Shown: positions 16,897 through 26,051 of the stretch, piece by piece | How the letters are laid out: every line of letters begins with the position of its first letter | How positions within the stretch are numbered: position 1 is the stretch's first letter | DNA from: Marinomonas atlantica | GTDB taxonomy: Bacteria > Pseudomonadota > Gammaproteobacteria > Pseudomonadales > Marinomonadaceae | Reading direction: 5' to 3' | Assembly: GCF_001639725.1 (NCBI RefSeq) | Contig: NZ_LTAW01000001.1 | Coordinates: 248,001-312,000, forward strand | DNA: 64,000 bases | The notes under the pieces: model-generated | Told to the model about the DNA's origin: nothing | The model's input: only the letters and a program-made list of their open reading frames with translations | Databases searched by the model: none | Made by a program: the position numbers and the translations under genes

Positions 16897-19872
16897 ATGA
16901 CTTCTATTGAGCAAATCAAATCCGCACGCGCCAGTGCGCTTTCTATGACTCAAAACGGTGCGCCTAAAGCGACTAGCAACCAATTTTTTGGTGTCGGTCC
17001 TATCACTGATATGACTCAGAATGAAGTTGATGCACGTCAATTACGCTTTGAATTTGATGCTTGGATAGAAGAAAACTATCCAAAACTGGATGACAAAGGT
17101 AACCGTATTGGCAGTTTCACAACGGCTGAGCTAGGTCGTGGTATGCACCGTGGTTACCCTGCAGATAAAGTCCTAAATGACATGATGCGTGAAATCCACC
17201 GTTACTTTGGTTTCCCTAAAGCCAACAGCATGGCTGTAGGTCTTGGTGGTGGTCACAGCGGTTTCACTGCAGCGGCTCTTCACTTGATGACAGCAAACGA
17301 TCCTTCACAAATCGTTTTTGTTGATACGCCTAAGCCTGAATCAGAAGAAGGCAAAGCAGGCGGCTTCTTCCGTCAATCTTGGGGTACTCAGCTAACGGAA
17401 CTTCAGCGTTATGCAACGAACGGTGACGAAAGCCGTATCCTTTTCGCAGAAGGCGAAGGCGCGATCCCTAGCGCATCTTTCCTACAAGAGAAAGGCGTTA
17501 AGTTGTTCTTTGGTGTTGGTCACGAAACAACAGGCGCGACAACTTACACAGAGCAAGAAATCCGCAACCTTCTAGAATGGGTTGACGCAAACCCAGAAGA
17601 ACACCACGCGGTAATCGACGCGACATCTCTTCTAGGTGCTATGCCTTGGTCAAAAGAGCTAGTAGATGGCGTGTTGACGAAATGTAACATGTTCATGCCG
17701 TTCCAAAAGGCCATCGGTGGTATCTCTGGTTACTTCATTGTCTCTCTGACGAAGCCAGCACTTGCGCGTATCAATGCGAATCAAAAAGATCCAGCATGGG
17801 CGATTCCTCGTCAGTTGAAAATTGCTGTGCCACGCGATGCAAAAGCGCCTCTATCAAGCGAAAAAACAACAGATCTTGGTCCTATCTACGACGCTGAAAA
17901 AGATCAAATGTTGGGTGGTATCATCAACACATTCAGTACGCTTGCATTTGCTGAAACTACTTTCGCTGTATTACGCAACGAGCGCATGATCGGTGATGTA
18001 TACACACTGAACGCACGTTCTGCGCAAAACCGTGTGCTAGTAAACGAGTGGATCGCAAACAGCGACCTATTTGAACTTGGTGTAGAGAACTCTGATTCTC
18101 GTGGTGCAGCGGTTACTCTTCTGAAAGTAACTGACAAAGACATCACAGATGCAGATGTACACAACCGTATCATCGTGAAATCTAAGCAAATGCTAGGTTA
18201 CGAAGGCGTTACTCACACAGACGGCACCCATGAGAAAGGCCTAGACGTTGCACGTTACGTGAACGCATTCCCAGGTTCTCCAGGTGACTACCGTGCATGG
18301 ATCGGTGGTATTCGTCCAACGGCTGATATTACGGCGCTACTAGACAACATCCAGTACTGCTACCTACGTGCGAAAAATGCTGTCCTAGAAGAAATTCTAG
18401 CGGAGCAAGGCGAGTCTTTCGAAAGTGCTGTTTCTGCATCAAATGCTGCTGACGTTCGTGTAGACGACGCTAACCGCGCTTACAAAGTATTGATTGCTGA
18501 TCTTGTTGGTATGGTATTCAATGCAGATGGCGAAGCCGACTGCAGTGAAGTGGCCGCGTACATTAAGTCTCAAGGCGGTGAGTTCCACTTCGGTTCTGTC
18601 GCTGACGCAGGCGAGCTTGCGAAAGGTAAAGTACATTTCTTCTACCAGCCAAGCCTAAGCCGTGAAGACGAGCTGCTAGCGGAAACTGGCGAAGGTCAAT
18701 ACGATGCCGTGATCGCAGCAGCAACTTTCTTCCCAGCTGAGTCTAAATTCGAGCTAGGTGGCGTACGTATCGGTGCGGGTACGGGTAACATGGGTTCTGC
18801 TAGCTGGGGCGGCGGTAACGGTGAAGGTGGTGTCGCACCACTGATGAACACGCCAAGCTTCAACTCTCGTGCAACAGCACAAGCAGCAATGAAAGCGCTA
18901 CTTAAAGTACTACCAGACCTACAAGTTTCTGCAATGCATGATCGCGTTGTTGCTGGTGACTTCGACACAGGTAAGAACCTTGCTGAATTCCCAACAACGA
19001 AGCTAGAAGGTAAGAAACTTGCGGTGGTTGGTTACGGTAACATCGGTCGTGAAGTCGCGAAACTGGGTGCGGCATTCGGCATGAACGTATCTGTCTACGC
19101 GCGTCCTGCTCACCAGCAGTGGATCGAATCTGAAGGCTTTACTTACGCGTCTAGCATCGTTGAAGCAGCGCAAGACGCTGATGTGCTTAGCCCACACACG
19201 GGTCTAGGTGCATTCAACGCTGACTCTGGCAAGTTCGCTAACGCTGACATCATCAATGCAGACGTTTTCTCTGCAATGAACGAAGGTGCCGTACTAGTGA
19301 ACTACGACCGCGGTGAAGTAGTTGATATCGAAGCGCTTGATGCGGCACTAGCAAGCGGCCAAATCCGCTACGCAGCGATCGATGCGGATCTATTTAAAGA
19401 TCCAGAGACTGGCGAATTGTCTGGTCCTATGGTTCCATACCGTAACATCTACGAAAAACACGTTGGTAAGATGGAGCTTCTTCCGCACGCTGCAGCAGAC
19501 ACTGAGCACGTTTCTCGTGTTGAAGGTGCTAAGCAAGCTGTTGACCAACTTCTATCGGTTATTCAATATGGTAAAGTTGTGAATCTGAAAGGTGATCTAC
19601 CTGAAGGCTTTACAGATGGTGGCGCTAAAACAGTAAACGGTGTGGGCAAAGTGAACTCTAGCTCGGTTGCGAACTTATCTGCTGAGCAGATCAAGCAACT
19701 TGCAGACAGTGCAACACAATTAGCAGCTTACTGGGGCGCAATTAACGCGACAGAAGATGCAGACAAGCGTGCAGCATTGGTTGCAGAGTACACGGAAATG
19801 ATGGTATTGAACTCTAATATCTACGGTACGCTACTTGCACAAAATGGTCTTCAAGGTCCATTCGGAAAGTAA
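16897..19872 (+). CDS. Fused class V aminotransferase (SerC-like) and D-2-hydroxyacid dehydrogenase
   Basis: This 991-residue protein joins two enzymes. Residues about 1-510 form a phosphoserine-aminotransferase-like PLP domain; the Schiff-base lysine is K271 in PFQKAIGGISGY. Residues about 540-890 form an NAD-dependent 2-hydroxyacid dehydrogenase with NTPSFNSRATAQ, the dinucleotide loop GYGNIG (712-717), arginine R805 in NYDRGEVVD and the acid-base histidine H864 in LPHAAADT. A helical extension of roughly 100 residues follows. Two readings are possible: a SerA-SerC fusion for serine synthesis, or a serine/glyoxylate-type transaminase plus hydroxypyruvate reductase that makes glycerate from serine. 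The glycerate 2-kinase gene directly downstream favours the second. Codons such as CTA, AAC, GAC, ATC and CGT dominate, unlike the neighbours, which suggests strong expression. Confidence 0.85.
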   Translation: MTSIEQIKSARASALSMTQNGAPKATSNQFFGVGPITDMTQNEVDARQLRFEFDAWIEENYPKLDDKGNRIGSFTTAELGRGMHRGYPADKVLNDMMREIHRYFGFPKANSMAVGLGGGHSGFTAAALHLMTANDPSQIVFVDTPKPESEEGKAGGFFRQSWGTQLTELQRYATNGDESRILFAEGEGAIPSASFLQEKGVKLFFGVGHETTGATTYTEQEIRNLLEWVDANPEEHHAVIDATSLLGAMPWSKELVDGVLTKCNMFMPFQKAIGGISGYFIVSLTKPALARINANQKDPAWAIPRQLKIAVPRDAKAPLSSEKTTDLGPIYDAEKDQMLGGIINTFSTLAFAETTFAVLRNERMIGDVYTLNARSAQNRVLVNEWIANSDLFELGVENSDSRGAAVTLLKVTDKDITDADVHNRIIVKSKQMLGYEGVTHTDGTHEKGLDVARYVNAFPGSPGDYRAWIGGIRPTADITALLDNIQYCYLRAKNAVLEEILAEQGESFESAVSASNAADVRVDDANRAYKVLIADLVGMVFNADGEADCSEVAAYIKSQGGEFHFGSVADAGELAKGKVHFFYQPSLSREDELLAETGEGQYDAVIAAATFFPAESKFELGGVRIGAGTGNMGSASWGGGNGEGGVAPLMNTPSFNSRATAQAAMKALLKVLPDLQVSAMHDRVVAGDFDTGKNLAEFPTTKLEGKKLAVVGYGNIGREVAKLGAAFGMNVSVYARPAHQQWIESEGFTYASSIVEAAQDADVLSPHTGLGAFNADSGKFANADIINADVFSAMNEGAVLVNYDRGEVVDIEALDAALASGQIRYAAIDADLFKDPETGELSGPMVPYRNIYEKHVGKMELLPHAAADTEHVSRVEGAKQAVDQLLSVIQYGKVVNLKGDLPEGFTDGGAKTVNGVGKVNSSSVANLSAEQIKQLADSATQLAAYWGAINATEDADKRAALVAEYTEMMVLNSNIYGTLLAQNGLQGPFGK

Positions 19873-19905
19873 TCGCTATTAGCCAGTTCCAATAGATAGC
19901 TCGAT

Positions 19906-19952
19906 AAGCCGCATCAACGCCGTGACGTAAGTCCTGTTGATGCGGCTTTTTT
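19906..19952 (+). terminator. Intrinsic terminator between fusion gene and glycerate kinase
   Basis: AAGCCGCATCAAC (19906-19918) pairs perfectly with GTTGATGCGGCTT (19936-19948), followed by a run of T to 19952. It sits 21 bp before the kinase ATG, so kinase expression from the upstream promoter would depend on read-through. Confidence 0.85.
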
Positions 19953-19973
19953 ATATATTATGCCGCTAGGAAA

Positions 19974-21119
19974 ATGAGGGGAACAGATTTGCATTCAGTA
20001 GATAAAGATTCCGCAGTTGCTATTTTTAACGCTGCCATTGATGCGGTCGCAGGATACAGTGCAACCTATCGAGCTGTATCGGCGCTTGATGGATTTAAGC
20101 CAGATCAAATTATTGCTGTAGGTAAGGCTGCGAGCGGCATGTGTGCCGGAGCGCTGGCAGCCTCTAACCCAGACTGCCCAGCACTGCTGGTGACCAAATA
20201 CGATCACACAGATCAAACTATGTGGGCGGCGCCTAATGTGACAGTGATCGAATCGGCGCATCCGGTGCCAGATCAGCATTCATTGGATGCCGGTAAAGAA
20301 ATGCTAGCGACAGTCGACGCCATGGTACCTGGGGGCAAGCTATTGTTGCTTGTTTCAGGGGGAACGTCGGCTCTATCAGAAGCCTTACCTGATGATGTGT
20401 CATTAGCAGATTGGCAGCAATTGACAGACCAAATGCTGGCGGCCGGTTATAACATTGGTCAAATCAATGCGCGCCGCAAAGAAACCTCGCTAATCAAAGA
20501 CGGTAAGCTGCTGTTGAACTTTAAAGGTGCGGAAGTGCGCGTCTTAGCGATTTCGGACGTAGAGGGCGACAGCATTGCAACCATTGGCTCAGGAACGGGT
20601 GATACGAAGCGCTGTCCGACGAAGTCGAGCGTTGACCTAATCGCAACCAACGAAGTAGCGCGTACCGCGGCGGCAACAAAAGCCAAAGCGCTAGGCTTTA
20701 CTGTCAATGATAACCAAGAGTGTCTCTACGATGATGTACTTGTGTTATCGGAGCGTATCGGTCAAGAGTTAGCGAAAGCAACGCCTGGTGTGTACATCTA
20801 CGGTGGCGAGCCGACGGTAAAATTGCCAGAGAATCCTGGTAGCGGCGGTCGTAACCAAGCGTTAGCGTTAGGCTTGGCACAGCATATTGTCGGCCGTGAT
20901 GACATACTGATTTTGGTTGCAGGTACCGATGGCAGTGATGGTCCAACCGACGCAGCTGGCGGTATTGTGGACGGTTCGACAGCCGTAAACGTAGAGCAAG
21001 TGCGTGATGCGCTTAAACGCGCTGATGCGGGGACGTATTTACGAGAGCATGATGGCATCTTTATTACGGGTCCAACTAACACCAATGTTATGGATGTTGT
21101 AATTGCGATTGTGCGCTAG
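19974..21119 (+). CDS. Glycerate 2-kinase (GckA/TtuD, DUF4147-MOFRL family)
   Basis: The 381-residue protein has the N-terminal DUF4147 features (FKPDQIIAVGKAASGMCAGA, IESAHPVPDQHSL and LLLLVSGGTSALSEALP) and the C-terminal MOFRL domain (GGRNQALALGLA, then VAGTDGSDGPTDAAGGIVDG). Enzymes of this family phosphorylate D-glycerate to 2-phosphoglycerate, feeding glycolysis. ATG 19974 has a TAGGAAA site, but TTG 19989, preceded by GAGGGGA, is an alternative start. Position right after the aminotransferase-dehydrogenase fusion suggests it takes the glycerate made there. Some homologues were once called hydroxypyruvate reductases; the kinase reading is the current one for the family. Confidence 0.9.
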   Translation: MRGTDLHSVDKDSAVAIFNAAIDAVAGYSATYRAVSALDGFKPDQIIAVGKAASGMCAGALAASNPDCPALLVTKYDHTDQTMWAAPNVTVIESAHPVPDQHSLDAGKEMLATVDAMVPGGKLLLLVSGGTSALSEALPDDVSLADWQQLTDQMLAAGYNIGQINARRKETSLIKDGKLLLNFKGAEVRVLAISDVEGDSIATIGSGTGDTKRCPTKSSVDLIATNEVARTAAATKAKALGFTVNDNQECLYDDVLVLSERIGQELAKATPGVYIYGGEPTVKLPENPGSGGRNQALALGLAQHIVGRDDILILVAGTDGSDGPTDAAGGIVDGSTAVNVEQVRDALKRADAGTYLREHDGIFITGPTNTNVMDVVIAIVR

Positions 21120-21163
21120 TTATTACTAGTTTTTACAGCGCGTTTTAACGGTTAAAAATAGGG

Positions 21164-21196
21164 GAAGCGGCTGTAGATTTGAGCCGCTTCTCTTGT
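21164..21196 (+). terminator. Intrinsic terminator after glycerate kinase
   Basis: GAAGCGGCT at 21164-21172 pairs with AGCCGCTTC at 21182-21190, followed by TCTTGTTT. It is 44 bp after the kinase stop codon. Confidence 0.75.
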
Positions 21197-21317
21197 TTCG
21201 AGCCCGCCACTCATTCTATAGATACAGCGTAACGTGATGAGATAGCGTGCTGCGCGCGCACTATCCTTTGCGAAGGGTTTTATCTACAATATCGCTACTT
21301 CTAATGTTGAGATGATA

Positions 21318-21716
21318 ATGTCGAATACAGTCGCTTCAGGTTTGCGTAAATACGGACGCTGGGTATTATTTGCCTGGATGCTGTCCTTGCTGGGACCCTT
21401 AGTGGTGCCAACGCAGCCGGTTGTGCAAGATGACTATGTCGTTCTGCGTGTATGTACTTTAATGAACGGCGTACAGTTTATTAAAGTACCGCTTTCCGAG
21501 TATTCAGACAGTAAAGTGAAAGACCACATTGGCCAATTACATGCCAGTTGTAAATGTGGTTTGAATGTCGATCATCTCTCTATTCTGGCTGTTGATTTTC
21601 CTCTGCCAGACACGAATTTTGCACCAGCGCGCTGGGCAATCCCCCATAATGGGCACGTTCTCGCGACTTTCGATGCTCATTATTCTCCCCGAGCACCTCC
21701 TAGTTTGGTTATCTGA
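21318..21716 (+). CDS. DUF2946-like membrane-associated protein, copper context
   Basis: The protein of about 132 residues has an N-terminal hydrophobic segment (YGRWVLFAWMLSLLGPLVVP) and a short cysteine motif (HASCKCGLNVDH) in the middle, ending with HYSPRAPPSLVI. Length, the cysteine/histidine cluster and the copper-chaperone neighbour fit DUF2946-type proteins, often found with copper-acquisition genes in Proteobacteria. The family call is moderate. The frame opens at 21312, but ATG 21318 is better spaced. It precedes the PCu(A)C gene by 60 bp and is probably in one operon with it. Confidence 0.6.
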   Translation: MSNTVASGLRKYGRWVLFAWMLSLLGPLVVPTQPVVQDDYVVLRVCTLMNGVQFIKVPLSEYSDSKVKDHIGQLHASCKCGLNVDHLSILAVDFPLPDTNFAPARWAIPHNGHVLATFDAHYSPRAPPSLVI

Positions 21717-21776
21717 TTCATCCGTTACATATCAATACGCGTAAAATCCAATACCCAATTTCTAGGAGGGCAATTT

Positions 21777-22343
21777 ATGCCTGTTAAACAGTTTATTTCA
21801 TCGGTTGTATTGTTAGCGACAGCATCAGCGTCTAGCTTGGCATTGGCCAGCACTATTGAATTGTCCGATCCTGCTGTACGAGCAATGCCGCCGGGTGCGC
21901 CAGCCAGTGGTGCTTACGTGACACTGACCAATCATTCTGATCAAGAGCGTTTTTTGGTGGATGTGGAAAGTGATGCAGCGGACACGGTTGAGATCCACAT
22001 CAGTAAAATGGAAGGCGACACTATGGTGATGGCGCGTGTGCCTCATATTGCTGTACCAGCACATGGGCAAGCGATGCTAAAACCTGGTGGTTATCACATC
22101 ATGATGATTGGCTTAGCGAAACCCTTTAAAGCCGGCGACCAAGTCAAGTTCACGTTAGTGATGAAAAATGGTGAACGCATTCCTATGCAAGCGCCGGTGA
22201 TGTCTCCTGAACAAATGGCGAGCTATATGCCAGCGGGCATGTCGATGAAACACATGGACCATTCAACGATGAAGCATGATGACATGAAGAGTCATGAAGG
22301 CCATGAGATGAAAGATAAGGATGAGCACAGCGCACATCATTAA
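21777..22343 (+). CDS. Periplasmic copper chaperone PCu(A)C with His/Met-rich tail
   Basis: The 188-residue protein has a signal peptide (cleaved near LALAS) and a PCu(A)C/DUF461 cupredoxin-like domain in which VEIHISKMEGDTMVM and KPGGYHIMMIGL supply the conserved His and Met ligands for Cu(I). Such proteins deliver copper to the CuA site of cytochrome c oxidase. From about residue 145 a tail very rich in His, Met and Asp (SMKHMDHSTMKHDDMKSHEG) is added, an extra copper-binding extension. An excellent AGGAGGG ribosome binding site precedes ATG 21777. It follows the DUF2946-like gene. Confidence 0.92.
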   Translation: MPVKQFISSVVLLATASASSLALASTIELSDPAVRAMPPGAPASGAYVTLTNHSDQERFLVDVESDAADTVEIHISKMEGDTMVMARVPHIAVPAHGQAMLKPGGYHIMMIGLAKPFKAGDQVKFTLVMKNGERIPMQAPVMSPEQMASYMPAGMSMKHMDHSTMKHDDMKSHEGHEMKDKDEHSAHH

Positions 22344-22435
22344 TCGATTGGCGGGGGCCGCTTAGTCGCTAGCCTCCGCCGGCGACGCGCGTTATCATTC
22401 GGTTTTAACTTTGTGACCCTGTGAAGGAATCGACC

Positions 22436-23035
22436 ATGAGCCGCCACTTTATTCTAGGCTACGGCAGCCTTATCAGCTCAGAAAGCCGTGCTAAAACGGG
22501 TGAAACAGGCCAAGTGTGGCCAGTGAAGTTACTCGGCTATGAACGATCGTGGGCGGTGATGTCTTCGGCTCTGGGAATGAGTTCAGTAGCGGTGATGAAA
22601 GCCGAAGCGAAAGCTTGTAACGGCGTGCTAATCGAAGTGGCGGAAGATCAGTTTCCATTATTTGATGAGCGTGAACAGGGCTATCAGCGTGCTCAACTTG
22701 AGCGCCATCAATTACAGTCTTATCACCAAGAAACGTTACCAGAAGGTACCTATTGGGTATACCATACACAGCAAGTGGTAGAGCCGTGTCATGTGTACCC
22801 GATTGTATTGAGTTATGTGGATGTCATTCTAGCGGGATGCTTAGAGCATGGCGCGGCTTTCACTGATGATTTTTTATCGCTTACCAAAGGCTGGCATGCG
22901 CCACTGGTGAACGATCGCCCGACACCGATTTATCCTCGGGCCCAACTAGACCTTTCGACTGAGCGTTTGAATCATTTATTAGCGCCAGTCTCGAACCTGA
23001 CCTTACATGAGCTATCTCGATCCTATGACTCTTAA
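22436..23035 (+). CDS. Gamma-glutamylcyclotransferase-like protein (AIG2/GGCT fold)
   Basis: The start of this protein of about 199 residues, MSRHFILGYGSLISSESRAK, contains the YGSL motif of the gamma-glutamylcyclotransferase superfamily, and FDEREQGYQRAQL supplies the expected acidic residue (DEREQGY corresponds to the E-x-x-Y region). Members act on gamma-glutamyl peptides such as glutathione, releasing 5-oxoproline; exact substrate is unknown here. The frame opens earlier, but ATG 22436 follows GAAGGAA with correct spacing. Its end overlaps rsmC by 29 bp. Confidence 0.82.
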   Translation: MSRHFILGYGSLISSESRAKTGETGQVWPVKLLGYERSWAVMSSALGMSSVAVMKAEAKACNGVLIEVAEDQFPLFDEREQGYQRAQLERHQLQSYHQETLPEGTYWVYHTQQVVEPCHVYPIVLSYVDVILAGCLEHGAAFTDDFLSLTKGWHAPLVNDRPTPIYPRAQLDLSTERLNHLLAPVSNLTLHELSRSYDS

Positions 23036-24083
23036 TTCCCCTAGCTTACTGCTAGAGCGCAACGCATCTCACTTCACTGGCAAGGTATTATTCGCCAACC
23101 CAGAAGACGCTTACCCACATAATTTAAGCAAAGACGCAACGGTCTATGCTTGGTGTCAGTCACGTACAGTGTTTGACCTTCTGACTCGACTGGGGATGGG
23201 TGAAGACGTTTTACACTTTGGTCACCAGTGGGATGATACCAAGGCGAATGAATTTGACCACGTCATTATTTATCAGCCGAAAGCGAAAGAGCTATTAGAT
23301 TATCTTCTAGCGGTCACGTTACCTTTGTTGAAGCAAGGTGGCTGTGTTTGGCTAGTGGGCGATAACAAAAGTGGTGTGAAGTCTTCTATGAAGCGCTTGG
23401 TGGCGCCGCTTGAAGAAGTGGGCAAAGTTGAAAGTGCCAAGCACTGTTTGCTGTTTAGCGGGCGTAAATTGGGTGAAGCGACGCCCTTTGTATTTGATAA
23501 ATGGGTCAAACGCTGGGATCAAGACGTGGCAGGGCAGACGTTCACCTTATGCAGTATTCCAGGGGTGTTTGGCCATGGTAAAACTGATAAAGGCACAACA
23601 TTGCTGCTGGAACAGTTGTCGCAGCATCGTTTTATGAGTGATGTTGCCAATGCGCGCTTGCTTGATTTTGGTTGTGGTGACGGCATTATCAGTATGTGGT
23701 TACACCAAAAAACGGGCGCCAATATTTCTGCATTGGATGACTCGGCTTTGGCGTTGAAAGCCACTGAGTTGACGTTTGCGGCCAATGACGCAAGTGCCGC
23801 GCTGACGCTGATTGCATCGAATGGCTTGGATAATGTGAAAGGCCGGTTTAATTATGTGATTACCAATCCGCCATTCCACTCAGGCGTTCATACCGACTAC
23901 TCCATCGCAGAGCGTTTCTTTATCGGTGTGAAACAGCATTTAACCTTAAACGGCGAACTGTTCGTAGTTGCGAATGATTTCTTACGTTACCCGCCATTGA
24001 TCGATGCTTCGTTAGGTAAGCATCAAAAGCTTCATAAAGCGCAGGGTTTTGTGATTTATCACGCTCGTCAGATCAAGAAATAA
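23007..24083 (+). CDS. rsmC: 16S rRNA (guanine-1207-N2)-methyltransferase RsmC
   Basis: The 358-residue protein has the two-domain layout of RsmC: an inactive N-terminal Rossmann-like domain and a C-terminal SAM-dependent domain with ARLLDFGCGDGIISMWL (SAM loop) and the catalytic NPPFHSGV motif. It methylates N2 of G1207 in the 30S subunit. Length agrees with E. coli RsmC (343). The start lies inside the preceding gene (29-bp overlap), implying coupling. An intrinsic terminator follows. Confidence 0.93.
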   Translation: MSYLDPMTLNSPSLLLERNASHFTGKVLFANPEDAYPHNLSKDATVYAWCQSRTVFDLLTRLGMGEDVLHFGHQWDDTKANEFDHVIIYQPKAKELLDYLLAVTLPLLKQGGCVWLVGDNKSGVKSSMKRLVAPLEEVGKVESAKHCLLFSGRKLGEATPFVFDKWVKRWDQDVAGQTFTLCSIPGVFGHGKTDKGTTLLLEQLSQHRFMSDVANARLLDFGCGDGIISMWLHQKTGANISALDDSALALKATELTFAANDASAALTLIASNGLDNVKGRFNYVITNPPFHSGVHTDYSIAERFFIGVKQHLTLNGELFVVANDFLRYPPLIDASLGKHQKLHKAQGFVIYHARQIKK

Positions 24084-24121
24084 GCGATACAGCGTTCAAT
24101 GCGTTAGTTCTTGTTAATTAG

Positions 24122-24155
24122 AAAAGCACAATCCAGTTTGGTGATTGTGCTTTTT
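24122..24155 (+). terminator. Intrinsic terminator after rsmC
   Basis: AAAAGCACAATC (24122-24133) pairs with GATTGTGCTTTT (24143-24154), followed by T. It serves rsmC; the A-rich left arm could also serve the minus strand. Confidence 0.8.
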
Positions 24156-24246
24156 CAGTTGGATGGATTATTACAGCCAATTGTTGGCATAGATGGAGTC
24201 GCCGGTCGTTGGGGTAGTGGGGAGTCCGGAAAAAATCGCTATGCGA

Positions 24247-25887
24247 TTATGCGTCATGTGTTAGAAGATGGCTTTTGCATGAGCTGAACAGATCCAATTG
24301 TTGGCTTTTGGCACGAGTCTGGATGCCATATAAGCCTAAAATAGAGTGGAATAAGTTGTCGTGAGAAAGTGCTGTTTCACTTGCTTTCTTTGACACACAC
24401 GCTTTATCAATCCCCTTACTGTGTGCGTATTGTTCGGGTAGCCAAAGTAGCCATGGCACGTGAGTTTGCTCTTTGGGTGCTATGGCATAAGGCGTACCAT
24501 GAAGATATAGGCCACTTTCGCCTAATGATTCTCCATGATCGGATATGTACGATAGGGCAATGTTGTACTGTGACTGAAAGGGTTTAAGTGTCTCAATGGT
24601 CTTGGCGATGAAATAGTCTGTGTAGGCAATGGTATTGTCATACACGTTCCGAATTGCCTCATCGGTGCAATTTTCGATATCACTTTGATTGCAGCTAGGC
24701 GAGAAAATTTCCATCGATTGAGGGTAGCGTTGCCAATAAGTCGGACCGTGGCTTCCCATCGTGTGCAGCACGACAAATTTGTTTTGTGGCGCTGACTCAA
24801 TAAACGCTTTCATTGGTGCAATTAAGCTTTCATCGTAGCAGTAATCCTTTTGACAAAAAGGGCTGACTTGAGAAATAGCATTCATCGTGCTGCTTGTCCG
24901 AGCAACACCTTTATCGCCCCCGTCATTTTCAATCCATAACGTCTCGACACCGGCTTTCCTGATCACGTCGACAAGGCTATCTCGGCTTTGAGCACGTGCT
25001 TTTTCAAAATCATTTTGACCCAAATCGGAAAACATACAAGGTACTGAACGAGCGGTGTAGGTGCCACATGATGTTACATCTGTAAATGTAATGAGGGGAT
25101 CGACCATAGTGTAAGGATTAGTATTACGCTCATAGCCATTATATGAAAAATTTTTTGCCCTAGCGGTTTCTCCTAAGATGAGTACCACAAGAGTTGGTTT
25201 AGCATTTTGGCTGGTGGCAATCTGGGCATCGTCACCTAACGAGACGTAAGGAAGTGGGGCTGTAAAATAGGTCTTATTTAGGTACTTTATCGAGTTAAAA
25301 AACTGAGCCGGAATGATCATTCCTCCTAAATAATGGTTATTACGACCGATGGATGCATAGTTTTTATATTCCGTTGAAAGAACGCATCCGATGCCAATGA
25401 TAGCGATTAAAAAAACACCTAAGCGTGGTTTAAATTGTCCCCAGATGCCTTTCGGATACTCAATCTTAACGAAGCCAATGAATAAACTAGGGAGGATGCC
25501 GTACATCATAATAAAAAGTACCGAGCTCAGGCTAATGTAGGTACTCAATTCATTTTGATTGGTTTCAAAGACATTTTCCATCATGCTCACACCCAGTAAA
25601 ATGTGGTACTGCTCAACTCCATACATGGCAACCGCTGATGTGAGTGTTAGGAAAATCATGAACGGTTTAAACACGTAAGGAAGCGAAACCACGGTAAACA
25701 GAAACGCCAGTAAGCAAAATAATAGAATGGGAGCGGTATAAGGGAATATCGCAAGATTACTGTCAGCGGCCAGTTGAAATAGCTTGTCTAATAATGCTCT
25801 GTTCAATACTAACGAGTAATACAACGATAACAGAAGAATTAAGTGTTGAATTTTAATAGAGGGCCTTGCGGATAGAATGCGTCTCAC
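24247..25887 (-). CDS. eptA: Lipid A phosphoethanolamine transferase (EptA/PmrC-like)
   Basis: This 546-residue protein has five N-terminal transmembrane helices (about residues 10-170) and a periplasmic alkaline-phosphatase-like sulfatase domain with LVVLILGETARAKNFSYNGY, the nucleophile region SCGTYTARSVPCMFS, a WIENDGGDKGV segment and the metal-binding YISDHGESLGE. It transfers phosphoethanolamine from phosphatidylethanolamine to lipid A in the outer leaflet of the inner membrane; related enzymes confer polymyxin resistance. Cysteines of the soluble domain (for example SPFCQKDYCYDES) fit the disulfide pattern. No PmrAB-type regulator adjoins it. It is an intrinsic chromosomal member, and resistance cannot be inferred from sequence alone. 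Confidence 0.9.
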   Translation of the reverse strand: MRRILSARPSIKIQHLILLLSLYYSLVLNRALLDKLFQLAADSNLAIFPYTAPILLFCLLAFLFTVVSLPYVFKPFMIFLTLTSAVAMYGVEQYHILLGVSMMENVFETNQNELSTYISLSSVLFIMMYGILPSLFIGFVKIEYPKGIWGQFKPRLGVFLIAIIGIGCVLSTEYKNYASIGRNNHYLGGMIIPAQFFNSIKYLNKTYFTAPLPYVSLGDDAQIATSQNAKPTLVVLILGETARAKNFSYNGYERNTNPYTMVDPLITFTDVTSCGTYTARSVPCMFSDLGQNDFEKARAQSRDSLVDVIRKAGVETLWIENDGGDKGVARTSSTMNAISQVSPFCQKDYCYDESLIAPMKAFIESAPQNKFVVLHTMGSHGPTYWQRYPQSMEIFSPSCNQSDIENCTDEAIRNVYDNTIAYTDYFIAKTIETLKPFQSQYNIALSYISDHGESLGESGLYLHGTPYAIAPKEQTHVPWLLWLPEQYAHSKGIDKACVSKKASETALSHDNLFHSILGLYGIQTRAKSQQLDLFSSCKSHLLTHDA

Positions 25888-26051
25888 AGATAACAGCCTT
25901 AAACATTATTTTAAGCATCGCAATATATGTGGCAATTCTTAACAGTAGCTTAAGTGCTGATTGTTTACTGTACTCTTGCTTGTTTTGGGAGTTGTTCATT
26001 CGTCAGACTCATGTCATCTTAATTTACAACGTTAATTATTAAGGAAAGGGC

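Noticed and set aside
24247-25887. EptA as an acquired colistin-resistance gene
   Set aside because: No insertion sequence or transfer feature flanks it, and chromosomal eptA is common; resistance cannot be inferred.
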